Counted from the first letter of the stretch, positions 1 through 8,594 are shown. The stretch is 64,000 nucleotides of DNA from Stenotrophomonas sp. SAU14A_NAIMI4_8 (GCF_003086695.1 NZ_CP025999.1:3120189-3184188), one strand, 5' to 3'. The notes: generated from the letters alone by a model not told the origin. Translations and numbers: made by a program.

Positions 1-111
1 CTGACCCCGACCGACTGGACCGTGGACCAGGCGATGAGCTTCATCATCTCCGGCGGTGCCGTGGCCCCGGCCAGCGTGCCGTTCACCCGTGCCGGCGAAC
101 GCGCCGAGTGA
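1..111 (+). CDS. DUF502 family membrane protein, C-terminal end only
   Basis: The reading frame is open from the first base of the window to a TGA at 109-111 and encodes the last 36 residues of a protein. The tail contains MSFIISGGAV followed by AP, which resembles the conserved C-terminus of DUF502 proteins, small inner-membrane proteins of unknown function; that family call is inferred from this short stretch. The stop overlaps the GTG start of the next gene in the arrangement GTGA, so the two are probably co-transcribed. The 5' part lies outside the window. Confidence 0.55.
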   Translation: MTPTDWTVDQAMSFIISGGAVAPASVPFTRAGERAE

Positions 112-905
112 GCGAGCCGGCGCAGCCCACCCCGCATGCACGGCCGCTGCAGGACCGCGCGGTCCTGCTGTTCATCGTGCTGGCCACGTTCTTCTGCGGC
201 AACGCGGTGCTGGCCGAACTGATCGGGGTGAAGATCTTCGCGCTGGAAGACACGCTGGGCATCAACCCGCTGAACTGGAACCTGTTCGGCCAGACCGGCT
301 CGCTCAGTTTCACCGCCGGTACGCTGCTGTGGCCGGTGGTGTTCATCATGACCGACACCATCAACGAGTTCTTCGGCAAGCGCGGCGTGCGCTTCATCTC
401 GTGGCTGGCGGTGGTGCTGATCGCCTACGGCTTCCTGTTTGCCTTTGCCGCCATCTCGCTGGCCCCGGCCAGCTGGTGGGTCACCTCGATGAACGCCCAC
501 GGCGTGCCGGACTACCAGGCCGCCTTCGCGGCGGTGTTCGGCCAGGGCATGTGGACCATTGCTGGTTCGCTGGTGGCCTTCCTGGTTGGCCAGCTGATCG
601 ACGTGGCCGTGTTCCACCGCATCCGCCGGGCCACCGGCGAACGCCATGTGTGGCTGCGCGCCACCGGCTCCACGGCGGTGTCGCAGCTGGTGGACAGCTT
701 CGTGGTCATCTGGATCGCCTTCGTGCTGGGCCCGCAGCATTGGCCCACGTCGTTGTTCCTGGCGGTCAGCAGCGTCAACTACGTCTACAAGATGGGCTTT
801 GCGATTGCCCTCATTCCCCTGCTGTACCTGATGCGCCGCGCCATTACCCGCTACCTGGGGCCGCAACGCGCGGCCGATCTGCGTGCCGCCGCCGCGGCTG
901 ACTGA
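108..905 (+). CDS. yhhQ: Queuosine precursor transporter (YhhQ/VUT family)
   Basis: A 265-residue integral membrane protein with about six hydrophobic segments. The family signature is visible: FFCGNAVLAELIGVKIF near residues 24-40, and the TDTINEFFGKRGVR stretch near residues 83-96. Members import 7-deazaguanine precursors (preQ0/preQ1) across the inner membrane for tRNA queuosine synthesis. The GTG start at 108 is chosen because it overlaps the upstream stop by four bases and gives the usual family length; no ATG is better placed. The long frames overlapping it on both strands have atypical composition and are shadows. The family is certain; the exact substrate is inferred from family members. 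Confidence 0.9.
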   Translation: MSEPAQPTPHARPLQDRAVLLFIVLATFFCGNAVLAELIGVKIFALEDTLGINPLNWNLFGQTGSLSFTAGTLLWPVVFIMTDTINEFFGKRGVRFISWLAVVLIAYGFLFAFAAISLAPASWWVTSMNAHGVPDYQAAFAAVFGQGMWTIAGSLVAFLVGQLIDVAVFHRIRRATGERHVWLRATGSTAVSQLVDSFVVIWIAFVLGPQHWPTSLFLAVSSVNYVYKMGFAIALIPLLYLMRRAITRYLGPQRAADLRAAAAAD

Positions 906-999
906 ATACCCAGCGCCGGCAAACTGACTGCGGCTGCACGCTGGCCGTACGCGCGCGGATCGTGCAAGCTCCACGGTCTGTGTTCCACGGAAGCTCCTG

Positions 1000-2907
1000 A
1001 TGCCGTATTCCCCCCGCGTCCTGGCCGCCGCCATCGCTGCGTTGTTCCTGTTCAGTGCCGTACCGTCGGCCGAAGCAGCGAAGAAGAAGGCCAGCCGCCC
1101 CGCCGCCGCGCAGAGTCGCCAGGCCGCCAAACCCAAGGCCAAGCCGCGCGCCGCCCCACGCCGCGCTGCGCCGCGCCCCACCGCCCCGGCCCGCGCCGTG
1201 CCGCGCGCCGTGCAGCTGGAGCGCCTGTACGACGAATACTGGGATGCCTCGATGCGGTTGAACCCGCTGCAGGCCACTTTCCAGGGCGAAACCCGCTACA
1301 ACGACCAGCTGCCCAACATCCTGTCGGCCGCCTGGCGCCAGCAATCGCACGATTTCACCGTGGAATGGCTGGGCAAAGTTGAAAAGGTCGGCAGTGACGG
1401 CCTGCAGGGCCAGGACCTGCTCAGCTACCAGATCTTCGTGCGCGACGCGCGCGCCACGCTGGACGCAGAACGCTACCCCAGCTGGATGATGCCGATCAGC
1501 CAGTACTACAACATCGGCAGCATCATGGCGATCCTCGGTGCCGGTGCCGGCGCCCAGCCCTTCAACACCGTGCAGGACTACGACACCTGGTCGCGCCGTT
1601 CGCTGGGCATTCCCCCGCTGTTCGACCAGGCCATCGACAACATGCGCCAGGGCATGAAGGCCGGCGTGGTGCAGCCGCGCGACCTGATGGAAAAGGTGCT
1701 GCCGCAGCTGGATGCAGTGATCAAGCCGACCGCCGAGGAAAGCATCTTCTGGTCGCCCATCCGCACCATGCCCGACAGCATTGCCGCCGAAGACAAGGCG
1801 CGCATCAGCGCCGAGTACAAGCGCATGATCGAACTGCGCATCATGCCGGCCTACCGCGCACTGCGTGGTTTCATCGCCACCGAATACCTGCCGGCCACCC
1901 GCGAAAGCACCGGCCTGGGCGCGCTGCCCGATGGCCAGGCCTGGTACGCCAACCTGATCGTGCAGACCACCGCCAGCGACCAGACCGCCGCGCAGCTGCA
2001 TGCGCTGGGCGAACAGCGCGTGCAGGAGCTGCAGGCGCAGATCGCCGCGGTGATGAAGGAAAACAAACTGCGTGGTTCGCAGGCCAAGCTGCTGAAGAGC
2101 ATGCGCAATGATCGCCAGTTCCAGTACGTGAACGCCGACGACCTGCTGAACCGCTACCGCCAGGTGCAGCAGCAGGTGTCCACGCGCCTGCCGCAGGTGC
2201 TGGATACGCTGCCCAAGGCCGGGCTGGAGATCCGCCCGGTCGATCCGGAACGCGCCCTGGCTGCCGCCGCAGCCGCCTACCAGCCGTCGCCGGCCGGACA
2301 GCCGGGCGTGCTTTACGTGAACACCCGCGACCTGCCCAGCCGCAAGCGCTGGAGCGTGCCGGTGCAGTACCTGCACGAAGCCATTCCCGGCCACCACGTG
2401 CAGCTGGGCCTGCAGCAGGAACTGGCCAAGCTGCCGCGCTTCCGCCGCCAGGGTGGCGATGTGGCCTTCATTGAAGGCTGGGGCCTGTATGCGGAAACCC
2501 TGGGCGATGAGCTGGGCGCCTACAACGATCCCTACGACCGCATCGGCTACCTCTACTCGCGCCTGCTGCGCGCCACCCGCGTGGTGGCCGACACCGGCGT
2601 GCACGCGCAGGGCTGGAGCAAGCAGCAGGCGGTCAGCTATCTGCAGAAGAATGCAGACATGAGCGCCGACGATGCCAGCGCCGAAGTGGAGCGGATCATG
2701 GCCCAGCCCGGCCAGGCCCTGTCCAACGTGGCCGGCCTGACCACCATCGTCGCCCTGCGCGACAAGGCCCGCGCGCAGCAGGGCGCTGCGTTCGACCTGC
2801 GCCGCTTCCATGCCGAACTGCTGAAGGACGGCTCGATGCCGCTGGATGTCCTGGGTCGCAAGATGGACCGTTGGATGGCCCAGCCCGCCGCAGCGGCCAC
2901 GCCATGA
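1000..2907 (+). CDS. DUF885 family putative metallopeptidase, exported
   Basis: A 635-residue protein with an N-terminal signal peptide (hydrophobic stretch AAAIAALFLFSAVPSAEA) followed by a Lys/Ala/Pro-rich spacer to about residue 65. The DUF885 body carries the hallmark HEAIPGHH at residues 459-466 and EGWGLYAE at 492-499. In a zinc peptidase such residues would be metal ligands and catalytic glutamate. Length is normal for the family. It is likely periplasmic. The stop overlaps the start of the next gene as ATGA (2904-2907), so the two form an operon. Substrate is unknown; peptidase function is a family inference. Confidence 0.88.
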   Translation: MPYSPRVLAAAIAALFLFSAVPSAEAAKKKASRPAAAQSRQAAKPKAKPRAAPRRAAPRPTAPARAVPRAVQLERLYDEYWDASMRLNPLQATFQGETRYNDQLPNILSAAWRQQSHDFTVEWLGKVEKVGSDGLQGQDLLSYQIFVRDARATLDAERYPSWMMPISQYYNIGSIMAILGAGAGAQPFNTVQDYDTWSRRSLGIPPLFDQAIDNMRQGMKAGVVQPRDLMEKVLPQLDAVIKPTAEESIFWSPIRTMPDSIAAEDKARISAEYKRMIELRIMPAYRALRGFIATEYLPATRESTGLGALPDGQAWYANLIVQTTASDQTAAQLHALGEQRVQELQAQIAAVMKENKLRGSQAKLLKSMRNDRQFQYVNADDLLNRYRQVQQQVSTRLPQVLDTLPKAGLEIRPVDPERALAAAAAAYQPSPAGQPGVLYVNTRDLPSRKRWSVPVQYLHEAIPGHHVQLGLQQELAKLPRFRRQGGDVAFIEGWGLYAETLGDELGAYNDPYDRIGYLYSRLLRATRVVADTGVHAQGWSKQQAVSYLQKNADMSADDASAEVERIMAQPGQALSNVAGLTTIVALRDKARAQQGAAFDLRRFHAELLKDGSMPLDVLGRKMDRWMAQPAAAATP

Positions 2908-3305
2908 GCGAGGCCGGCGCACTGCTGGGCATCCACCATGCGGCGCTGATCTGCAGCGACTACGCGCGTTCGAAGGAGTTCTACGTGCGCGTGCTGGGCC
3001 TGCGCGTGCTGGCCGAAAACCACCGTCCCGCACGCGACTCGTGGAAGTTGGACCTGGCCCTGCCCGACGGTGGACAGCTGGAACTGTTCTCGTTCCCCGC
3101 ACCGCCACCGCGGCCCAGCCGGCCCGAAGCACAGGGCCTGCGCCATCTGGCCTTCCGGGTGGCCGCACTGGAACCGTTCATCCAGCGCCTGGCCGACCAC
3201 GGCGTGGCCTGCGAACCGATCCGCGTGGACGAATACACCGGCGCCCGCTTCACCTTCTTCGTCGACCCCGACGGCCTGCCGCTGGAACTGTACGAAGTCG
3301 TCTGA
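2904..3305 (+). CDS. VOC (glyoxalase/bleomycin resistance) family protein
   Basis: A 133-residue single-domain vicinal oxygen chelate protein. It begins IHHAALICSDYARSKEFY, typical of the first beta-alpha-beta module, and ends with FVDPDGLPLELYE, the usual metal-ligand-bearing C-terminal strand. These proteins bind a divalent metal and act as lyases, isomerases or resistance proteins; here closest in layout to YaeR/GloA2 types. ATG at 2904 overlaps the upstream TGA by four bases, which decides the start over an in-frame upstream ATG inside the DUF885 gene. Metal ligands are plausibly His9 and the C-terminal Glu. Substrate cannot be told. Confidence 0.85.
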   Translation: MSEAGALLGIHHAALICSDYARSKEFYVRVLGLRVLAENHRPARDSWKLDLALPDGGQLELFSFPAPPPRPSRPEAQGLRHLAFRVAALEPFIQRLADHGVACEPIRVDEYTGARFTFFVDPDGLPLELYEVV

Positions 3306-3308
3306 GCC

Positions 3309-3347
3309 GGGGTCGGATCCCTTTCCACAGGAAAGGGCTCTGACCCC
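3309..3347. repeat. GGGGTC-type palindrome, copy 1
   Basis: A perfect-looking hairpin beginning GGGGTCGGATCC and ending GCTCTGACCCC with a CCTTTCC/GGAAAGG inner stem and a short loop. It lies four bases after the stop of the VOC gene, a position typical of REP-like elements that stabilise or terminate transcripts. Confidence 0.85.
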
Positions 3348-3365
3348 ATCCACGCGCTCCCCAAT

Positions 3366-3404
3366 GGGGTCAGAGCCCGTTGCACAGCAACGGGATCCGA
3401 CCCC
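3366..3404. repeat. GGGGTC-type palindrome, copy 2 (inverted relative to copy 1)
   Basis: Same family as the copy at 3309 but reversed, and with a different inner stem (CCCGTTGC/GCAACGGG). Outer GGGGTCAGA...TCCGACCCC is conserved while the inner stem changes with its complement. Confidence 0.85.
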
Positions 3405-3674
3405 CTGTCGTTCCGACAGACCGCGGGAAACTGTCAGAGGCGGGGCGGTGTGGGCTTGCAGGACCGCAGGCGCCATGGGCCCGAGGCATGCCTCGGGCGG
3501 GTTGGGCAGGACGCCCAACCCCGGTCTTGCCGTGCGCGCAGGACAGCGCGCACGAGCAAGGCGCCTACGAGCCCCCATGGACGGGTTTACGGCGTGTCCT
3601 GCAAGCCCACACCGCCCCGCCATTCCACGGAATGCCGCCCTTGCTTCGGCTTCGGCAGGTGCAGGGCGCAGCCC
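3405..3674 (+). repeat. Long-stem composite element A
   Basis: This non-coding 270 bp starts with a GACAG...CTGTC box (3415-3436), then a 25-base arm at 3439-3463 that is perfectly complementary to the arm at 3597-3621. The 133-base loop contains further hairpins: CCCGAGGC/GCCTCGGG, GTTGGGC/GCCCAAC and CGTGCGCG/CGCGCACG. It also carries the box ATGGACGGGTTTACGGCGTG just before the right arm. After the arm comes CATTCCACGGAATG, a short 6-bp repeat (CTTCGG type) and the start of a GCAGGTGCAGGGC hairpin. No open frame here looks coding. Confidence 0.75.
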
Positions 3675-3704
3675 AGCTCTGACCCCATCCACGCGATGCC
3701 CGGT

Positions 3705-3815
3705 GGGGTCAGAGCCCGTTGCGCAGCAACGGGCTCCGACCCGGTGTCGACCAAGGTCGACACCTACCCTTCGGCTTCCGCCTCTGCGGGTGCAGGGCGC
3801 AGCCCTGCAAAGCCC
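3705..3815. repeat. GGGGTC palindrome plus GTGTCGACC palindrome and partial composite end
   Basis: A GGGGTC-type hairpin (3705-3742, CCCGTTGC/GCAACGGG stem) is followed directly by the perfect 20-base palindrome GTGTCGACCAAGGTCGACAC (3744-3763). A hexamer-like CTTCGG tract and the GCAGGGC/GCCCTGC hairpin (around 3793-3811), normally the outer end of the composite elements, come next. The long-stem core is absent, so this looks like a truncated or recombined copy. Together with element A it fills the 592-base gap between the VOC and DUF2147 genes. Confidence 0.7.
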
Positions 3816-3897
3816 TCCCTCTTCCCCATACCCACCCGAATGGGTATACAGTCGCCCTGTACCGGCATCGTGCCGGAATGAACCCTGGGAGGGGACC

Positions 3898-4347
3898 ATG
3901 CGCAAGACCTTCAAGACCCTGCTGCTGGCACTGCCGCTGTGCCTGGCCGCGCTCTCGGCGCAGGCCGCCGACAGTGCCGCCGGCCGCTGGAAGACCATCG
4001 ACGACAAGACCGGCAAGGTGAAGTCGATCGTCGAGATCACCCAGGCCGCCAACGGCACGCTGTCTGGCAAGGTGGTCGACATCCTGCATTCGGACAAGGG
4101 CCCGAACCCGGTCTGCGATGGCTGCGAAGGCGCCAACAAGAACAAGCCGGTGAAGGGCATGACCATCCTGTGGAACCTGTCGCAGGACAAGGGCAGCCAC
4201 AGCAAGTGGTCCGGCGGCACCATCCTGGACCCGGCCAACGGCAAGACCTACAAGTCCAAGATCGAACTGCAGCCCGGCGGCGGCAAGCTGGACGTGTCCG
4301 GCTGCATCGCATTCATCTGCCGCGCGCAGACCTGGGTGCGCGAGTAA
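3898..4347 (+). CDS. DUF2147 family exported protein
   Basis: A 149-residue protein with a clear signal peptide (LLLALPLCLAALSAQA, cleavage expected near residue 24) and a DUF2147 domain: AAGRWKTIDDKTGKVKSIVE near the start of the mature protein and a C-terminal GCIAFICRAQTWVR. DUF2147 proteins are small lipocalin-like beta-barrels of unknown function in the periplasm. ATG 3898 is preceded by GGGAGGGG at a proper distance; upstream in-frame codons run through the repeat region and are not coding. It appears monocistronic, between the repeat block and metG. Confidence 0.88.
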   Translation: MRKTFKTLLLALPLCLAALSAQAADSAAGRWKTIDDKTGKVKSIVEITQAANGTLSGKVVDILHSDKGPNPVCDGCEGANKNKPVKGMTILWNLSQDKGSHSKWSGGTILDPANGKTYKSKIELQPGGGKLDVSGCIAFICRAQTWVRE

Positions 4348-4449
4348 CCCGCCCCACCCCGCGCAACACTCCGTGACCCGGCCCCGGCCGGGTCACGACG
4401 TTGCGGGCGTGCGATAATCTGCGGTTCCCCTCGGCTGCACCCCGCGACC

Positions 4450-6531
4450 ATGACCCGTACCGCGCTCGTCACCACCGCCCTGCCCTACGCCAACGGCCCG
4501 CTGCACCTGGGCCATCTGGTCGGCTACATCCAGGCTGACATCTGGGTGCGCGCGCGGCGAATGAGCGGCGGCAAGGCCTGGTTCGTCTGCGCCGACGACA
4601 CCCATGGCACGCCGATCATGCTGGCCGCCGAGAAGGCCGGGGTCACCCCGGAAACCTTCATCGCCAACATCCAGGCCAGCCACGAACGTGACTTTGCCGC
4701 CTTCGGCGTGGCCTTCGACCACTACGATTCGACCAACTCGGCGGCCAACAAGGCGCTGACCGAACAGTTCTACCTGAAGCTGGAAGCGGCCGGCCACATC
4801 AGCCGTCGCTCGGTGGCGCAGTTCTACGACCCGGCCAAGGGCATGTTCCTGCCCGACCGCTACGTGAAGGGCATCTGCCCCAACTGCGGCAGCGCCGACC
4901 AGTACGGCGACAACTGCGAAGTGTGCGGCGCCACCTACGCGCCCACCGACCTGAAGGAACCGCGTTCGGTCATTTCCGGGGCCACCCCGGAGATGCGCGA
5001 TTCGGAACACTTCTTCTTCGAGGTCGGCCACTTCGATGCGTTCCTGCGCGAATGGCTGGCCGGCGACGTCGCCCTGCCGGGCGTGAAGGCCAAGCTGGGT
5101 GAGTGGCTGAACGCCGAAGGCGGCCTGCGCGCGTGGGACATCTCGCGCGATGCGCCGTACTTCGGTTTCCAGATTCCCGGCCAGCCGGGCAAATACTTCT
5201 ACGTCTGGCTGGATGCGCCGATCGGCTACCTGTCCAGCTTCCAGACCCTGTGCGGCAAGCTGGGCGAAGACTTCGACGCGCACCTGCGCGCCGGCACCAG
5301 CACCGAACTGCACCACTTCATCGGCAAGGACATCGTCAACTTCCACGGCCTGTTCTGGCCGGCCGTGCTGCATGGCACCGGCCACCGCGCGCCCACCCGC
5401 CTGCACGTGAACGGTTACCTGACCGTGGACGGCGCCAAGATGAGCAAGTCGCGCGGCACCTTCGTGATGGCGCGCACCTTCCTGGACGCCGGCCTGGAAC
5501 CGGAAGCGCTGCGCTACTACTACGCGGCCAAGACCAGCGGCGGCGTGGACGACCTGGACCTGAACCTGGGCGACTTCATCGCCCGCGTCAACGCCGATCT
5601 GGTTGGCAAGTTCGTCAACCTGGCCAGCCGCTGCGCCGGCTTCATCAGCAAGCGCTTCGACGGCCTGCTGGCCACCCAGCTGCCCGACGCGGCGCAGTAC
5701 CAGCGTTTCGTCGATGGCCTGGCACCGATCCGCGAAGCCTACGAGCGCAACGATCCGGCCGCGGCCATCCGCTTGACCATGGCCCTGGCCGACGAAGCCA
5801 ACCGCTACATCGACGATGTGAAGCCCTGGGTGATCGCCAAGCAGGAAGGCGCCGATGCGCAGCTGCAGGCGGTCTGCAGCCAGGGCCTGAACCTGTTCCG
5901 CGTGCTGGTGACTGCGCTGAAGCCGGTGCTGCCGACCACCGCCGCCCAGGCCGAAGCGTTCCTGGCCGCACCGGTCAACGACTGGACCGCGCTGGCACAG
6001 CCGCTGCTGGGCCACCGCATTGCCGAGTACACCCCGCTGTTCACCCGTATCGACCCGAAGAAGATTGACGCCATGATCGACGCCTCCAAGGACACCCTGC
6101 AGCCGGCCGCCGCTGCCGCCCCCGCCGCCAAGCCCGAGGCCGCCAAGCCGGCCGCCCCGGCCCCGGCCAAGGACGAAGCCAACAGCGCCGACGCGCCGGC
6201 CTACATCGGCATCGACGATTTCGCCAAGCTCGACCTGCGCATCGGCAAGGTGCTGGTGTGCGAATTCGTGGAAGGCTCGGACAAGCTGCTGCGCTTCGAG
6301 CTGGACGCCGGCGACCTGGGCAAGCGCCAGATCTTCTCCGGCATCCGCGCCAGCTACGGCGAACCGGAAGCGCTGGTCGGCCGCAGCGTGGTGTTCATTG
6401 CCAACCTGGCCCCGCGCAAGATGCGCTTCGGCCTGAGCGAAGGCATGATCCTGTCGGCCGGTTTCGACGGCGGCGCGCTGGCACTGCTGGACGCCGACAG
6501 CGGCGCGCAGCCCGGCATGCCGGTCCGCTGA
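4450..6531 (+). CDS. metG: Methionyl-tRNA synthetase
   Basis: A 693-residue class I aminoacyl-tRNA synthetase that charges tRNA-Met in the cytoplasm. The HIGH-type motif appears as HLGH near residues 18-21. A four-cysteine zinc knuckle (CPNCG...CEVCG) begins at residue 143, and KMSKS is at residues 330-334. After the anticodon-binding helical region there is an Ala/Pro/Lys-rich linker at about 553-580. A C-terminal EMAPII/OB-fold tRNA-binding domain (about 585-693) follows, containing DLRIGKVL. This is the long dimerising form found in most gamma-proteobacteria. The ATG at 4450 gives the canonical N-terminus. Confidence 0.98.
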   Translation: MTRTALVTTALPYANGPLHLGHLVGYIQADIWVRARRMSGGKAWFVCADDTHGTPIMLAAEKAGVTPETFIANIQASHERDFAAFGVAFDHYDSTNSAANKALTEQFYLKLEAAGHISRRSVAQFYDPAKGMFLPDRYVKGICPNCGSADQYGDNCEVCGATYAPTDLKEPRSVISGATPEMRDSEHFFFEVGHFDAFLREWLAGDVALPGVKAKLGEWLNAEGGLRAWDISRDAPYFGFQIPGQPGKYFYVWLDAPIGYLSSFQTLCGKLGEDFDAHLRAGTSTELHHFIGKDIVNFHGLFWPAVLHGTGHRAPTRLHVNGYLTVDGAKMSKSRGTFVMARTFLDAGLEPEALRYYYAAKTSGGVDDLDLNLGDFIARVNADLVGKFVNLASRCAGFISKRFDGLLATQLPDAAQYQRFVDGLAPIREAYERNDPAAAIRLTMALADEANRYIDDVKPWVIAKQEGADAQLQAVCSQGLNLFRVLVTALKPVLPTTAAQAEAFLAAPVNDWTALAQPLLGHRIAEYTPLFTRIDPKKIDAMIDASKDTLQPAAAAAPAAKPEAAKPAAPAPAKDEANSADAPAYIGIDDFAKLDLRIGKVLVCEFVEGSDKLLRFELDAGDLGKRQIFSGIRASYGEPEALVGRSVVFIANLAPRKMRFGLSEGMILSAGFDGGALALLDADSGAQPGMPVR

Positions 6532-6591
6532 GGCACCCCGGGCGCGGCCCGCGCCGCGCCCGATCCGCACACCGCCACGGAAGGCACCGCC

Positions 6592-7197
6592 ATGGGAGAG
6601 AGCAGGATGGAGCTGGCGCTGTTCGATTTCGACCACACCATCACCACCTGCGATACCTATGGCCGCTTCGTGCGCCGCGTGGCCACGCCCGAACAGCTGG
6701 CGCGTGCGTGGTGGAAGGTGGGCCCATGGTTGCTGGCCTACCGCCTGCGCATCATTTCCGCCGAACGCATCCGCGCGCGGGTGACCCGCCTGACCTTCAG
6801 CGAACGCCACGCCGATGACATCGCCACGCTGGCCGCCGGCTTCGCCCGCGAGGTGCTGCCCGAGGTGATGCGGCCGGAAATGCTGGAACAGATCCGCTGG
6901 CACAAGGAACAGCAGCACACCGTGGTGGTGGTGTCCGGTTCGCTGGATCTGTACCTGCGGCCGTGGTGCGAACAGTGGGGCCTGCAGTTGATCTGCAACC
7001 GGCTGGAAAGCCAGGACGGCCGTTTGACCGGGCGCTACGCCGACGGCGACTGTGGCCCGCGCAAGGTCGACCACATCCGCCGCCGCTTCGACCTGTCACG
7101 CTATGTGCGCATCCACGCCTACGGCGACAGCTACGAAGACCGCCCCATGCTGGCCCTCGCCCACGAGCGCTGGTACCGCGGCAAGCCCCTGAAATAA
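6592..7197 (+). CDS. HAD-IB family phosphatase (SerB-like)
   Basis: A 201-residue HAD hydrolase. Motif I is [11 protein letters not shown] with the nucleophile Asp12 and Asp14. Motif II is [12 protein letters not shown], and motif III/IV is the C-terminal [11 protein letters not shown]. The subfamily (HAD-IB, TIGR01490-like) includes SerB and phosphatidylglycerophosphate or glycerol phosphatases, so the substrate is open. Starts at 6592 (ATGGGAGAG) and 6607 (ATGGAGCTG) are both possible; the second has GAGAGCAGG upstream. The gene lies 60 bases downstream of metG and just before rnfB and may be co-transcribed. Confidence 0.85.
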   Translation: MGESRMELALFDFDHTITTCDTYGRFVRRVATPEQLARAWWKVGPWLLAYRLRIISAERIRARVTRLTFSERHADDIATLAAGFAREVLPEVMRPEMLEQIRWHKEQQHTVVVVSGSLDLYLRPWCEQWGLQLICNRLESQDGRLTGRYADGDCGPRKVDHIRRRFDLSRYVRIHAYGDSYEDRPMLALAHERWYRGKPLK

Positions 7198-7220
7198 CCA
7201 ACGCGCAGCCTTCGCCACGC

Positions 7221-7634
7221 ATGAGCCTGATCCCGCCCTTGACCGAACGCCTGGACCGCCTGTTGCCGCAGACCCAATGTGGCCAATGCGGCTTTGATGG
7301 CTGCCGCCCGTACGCGCAGGCCATGGCCCGTGGCGACGCCGGCGTGGACCGCTGCCCGCCTGGCGGCGATGCCGGGGCGCGCGCACTGGCACAGGTGCTG
7401 GGCGTAGCTGCCGTGCCGTTCGACCGCACGCGCGGCGCGCACAAGCCACCGCAGGTGGCGGTGATCGTGGAAGCGGACTGCATCGGCTGCACCAAATGCA
7501 TCCAGGCCTGCCCGGTGGATGCGATCGTCGGCGGCGCCAAGTACATGCACACCGTCATTGCCGACCTGTGCACCGGCTGCGAGCTGTGCATTCCGCCGTG
7601 CCCGGTGGACTGCATCGATCTGCAGCTTTTGTAA
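7221..7634 (+). CDS. rnfB: RnfB-like electron transport ferredoxin (no membrane anchor)
   Basis: A 137-residue iron-sulfur protein. An N-terminal Fe-S motif has Cys20, Cys23, Cys28 and Cys45, followed by two ferredoxin CxxCxxCxxxCP motifs at residues 87-97 and 117-127. This matches RnfB of the Rnf/Rsx complex, except that the N-terminal membrane helix is missing. No rnfA, C, D, G or E gene is nearby, so it probably serves as a soluble electron carrier; a stand-alone RnfB is, from memory, usual in Xanthomonadaceae. ATG 7221 is the only start giving the complete N-terminal motif. It follows the HAD gene by 23 bases. Confidence 0.85.
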   Translation: MSLIPPLTERLDRLLPQTQCGQCGFDGCRPYAQAMARGDAGVDRCPPGGDAGARALAQVLGVAAVPFDRTRGAHKPPQVAVIVEADCIGCTKCIQACPVDAIVGGAKYMHTVIADLCTGCELCIPPCPVDCIDLQLL

Positions 7635-7673
7635 GGGGTCAGATCCCTTTTCGTAGAAAAGGGCTCTGACCCC
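7635..7673. repeat. GGGGTC-type palindrome after rnfB
   Basis: A hairpin of the GGGGTCAGATCC...GCTCTGACCCC family with a CCCTTTTC/GAAAAGGG inner stem, starting at the rnfB stop. Probably acts as transcript 3' end or terminator-like structure. Confidence 0.85.
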
Positions 7674-7904
7674 ATTCCGCGAAGCTAGTCGCAATCGACC
7701 CACACCGCCGCGCCCCACGTCCGCGCAAGCACGACACTTGTCGCAGATTGCCCGCTCGGTCGAGGCGCTTGCGGCGCAGCGGCATGGCAACCATCAACCC
7801 GATGCAACACTGCCGCAAGCGTCCTGCTGCGAAGTGGAATGCAACGATTCTGATGGGCATTCGGCCGCAGCACGGCTATAGATGGCGTGCCACTGATAAC
7901 GAGT

Positions 7905-8090
7905 GGCCGGGTCTCGAAAACCCGCGACGTAAGACGTTGTTCACGCTTGCCAGCCGGCGTCACATTGCGTGGCGCCGGCTGGCAATCCGTCTGCCGGCTA
8001 TGGCGGGCGGAGCGTGGGGGTCTTCGCGCCCACCGGTTTCGTCTTGCGTCCCGGTTTTCGAGCCACGTCTCCGTCCGCCACCCTCACGTG
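7905..8090 (+). promoter_or_regulatory. Structured leader, candidate cis-acting RNA
   Basis: Bases 7910-7935 (GGTCTCGAAAAC...GTAAGAC) pair over a distance with 8041-8064 (GTCTTGCGTC...TTTTCGAGCC) in a stem of about 22 pairs. Between them, 7947-7959 and 7973-7985 form a perfect 13-bp stem (TTGCCAGCCGGCG) whose loop can extend with CAC/GTG. A second G-rich hairpin occupies about 7990-8035. A CCACGTGAGGGTGG-like inverted repeat lies just downstream (8078-8096). The block ends about 30 bases before the small CDS at 8124. The rest of the 7674-7904 gap shows no gene. Frames crossing it, one of 288 codons, look non-coding. Confidence 0.55.
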
Positions 8091-8123
8091 GCGGCTACCG
8101 AATGCCTTGCACGGAGCACTGCC

Positions 8124-8483
8124 ATGAAGACACCCGACATTTCCCACCTGCACGCGCGCACCGCGCCCGCCCCTGGCGATGCGGCAGACACCTGCAACCC
8201 CAACACCCTGGCGGCGACCCTGCGCGCCATCGGCCACGGCAGCGCCGCCGATGGCCAACCCTGGCCCGAGCACGCCCAACAACCGGGCCGGCAACGCGCC
8301 CTGGCCGACGCCGACTGCGCCCTGGCCGGGCTGCGCGTGGTGCAGGAAATCATGCTGGCCGCCGAACGCACCCGCCAGAACGGCGAGGTGCAGGAACACG
8401 TCGGCGACCGTGTGATGGAAGGCCTGATGCTGGCCTCTATCGGCCTGTGCGCGCAGGCCAGTGCGCAGCTGCAGCCACGCTAG
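8124..8483 (+). CDS. Small hypothetical protein behind structured leader
   Basis: A 119-residue protein not recognised. It has no signal peptide or membrane segment. The N-terminal third is Ala/Pro/His-rich, and the C-terminal half looks helical (LRVVQEIMLAAERTR and MEGLMLASIGLCAQAS). ATG 8124 follows ACGGAGCACTGCC, a reasonable ribosome site. It resembles in size and context the small acidic helical proteins (DUF3077/DUF6124-like) that sit behind repeat-like leaders in pseudomonads, but I cannot show homology. It is followed five bases later by a palindromic repeat. Confidence 0.6.
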   Translation: MKTPDISHLHARTAPAPGDAADTCNPNTLAATLRAIGHGSAADGQPWPEHAQQPGRQRALADADCALAGLRVVQEIMLAAERTRQNGEVQEHVGDRVMEGLMLASIGLCAQASAQLQPR

Positions 8484-8488
8484 TTGAA

Positions 8489-8585
8489 GGGGTCAGAGCC
8501 CTTTCCTGCGGAAAGGGATCTGACCCCAGCAGGATTACGGCACGGACGGGGTCAGATCCCTTTTCGCAGAAAAGGGCGCTGACCC
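8489..8585. repeat. Two GGGGTC-type palindromes
   Basis: Two hairpins, 8489-8527 (CCCTTTCC/GGAAAGGG stem) and 8548-8585 (CCCTTTTC/GAAAAGGG stem), fill the space between the convergent 3' ends of the small CDS and ridA. They can serve as a bidirectional terminator. Confidence 0.85.
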
Positions 8586-8594
8586 TGAACAGCG

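Noticed and set aside
844-3168. 774-codon frame antisense to the DUF885 gene
   Set aside because: It overlaps a clear DUF885 protein with intact motifs; the opposite strand in high-GC DNA is often open. No recognised domains.
3450-3881. 143-codon frame in composite element A
   Set aside because: It is a translation of the repeat and recurs as fragments wherever the element recurs.
4393-7074. 893-codon frame antisense to metG and the HAD gene
   Set aside because: Gly/Val/His/Gln-rich shadow of conserved genes.
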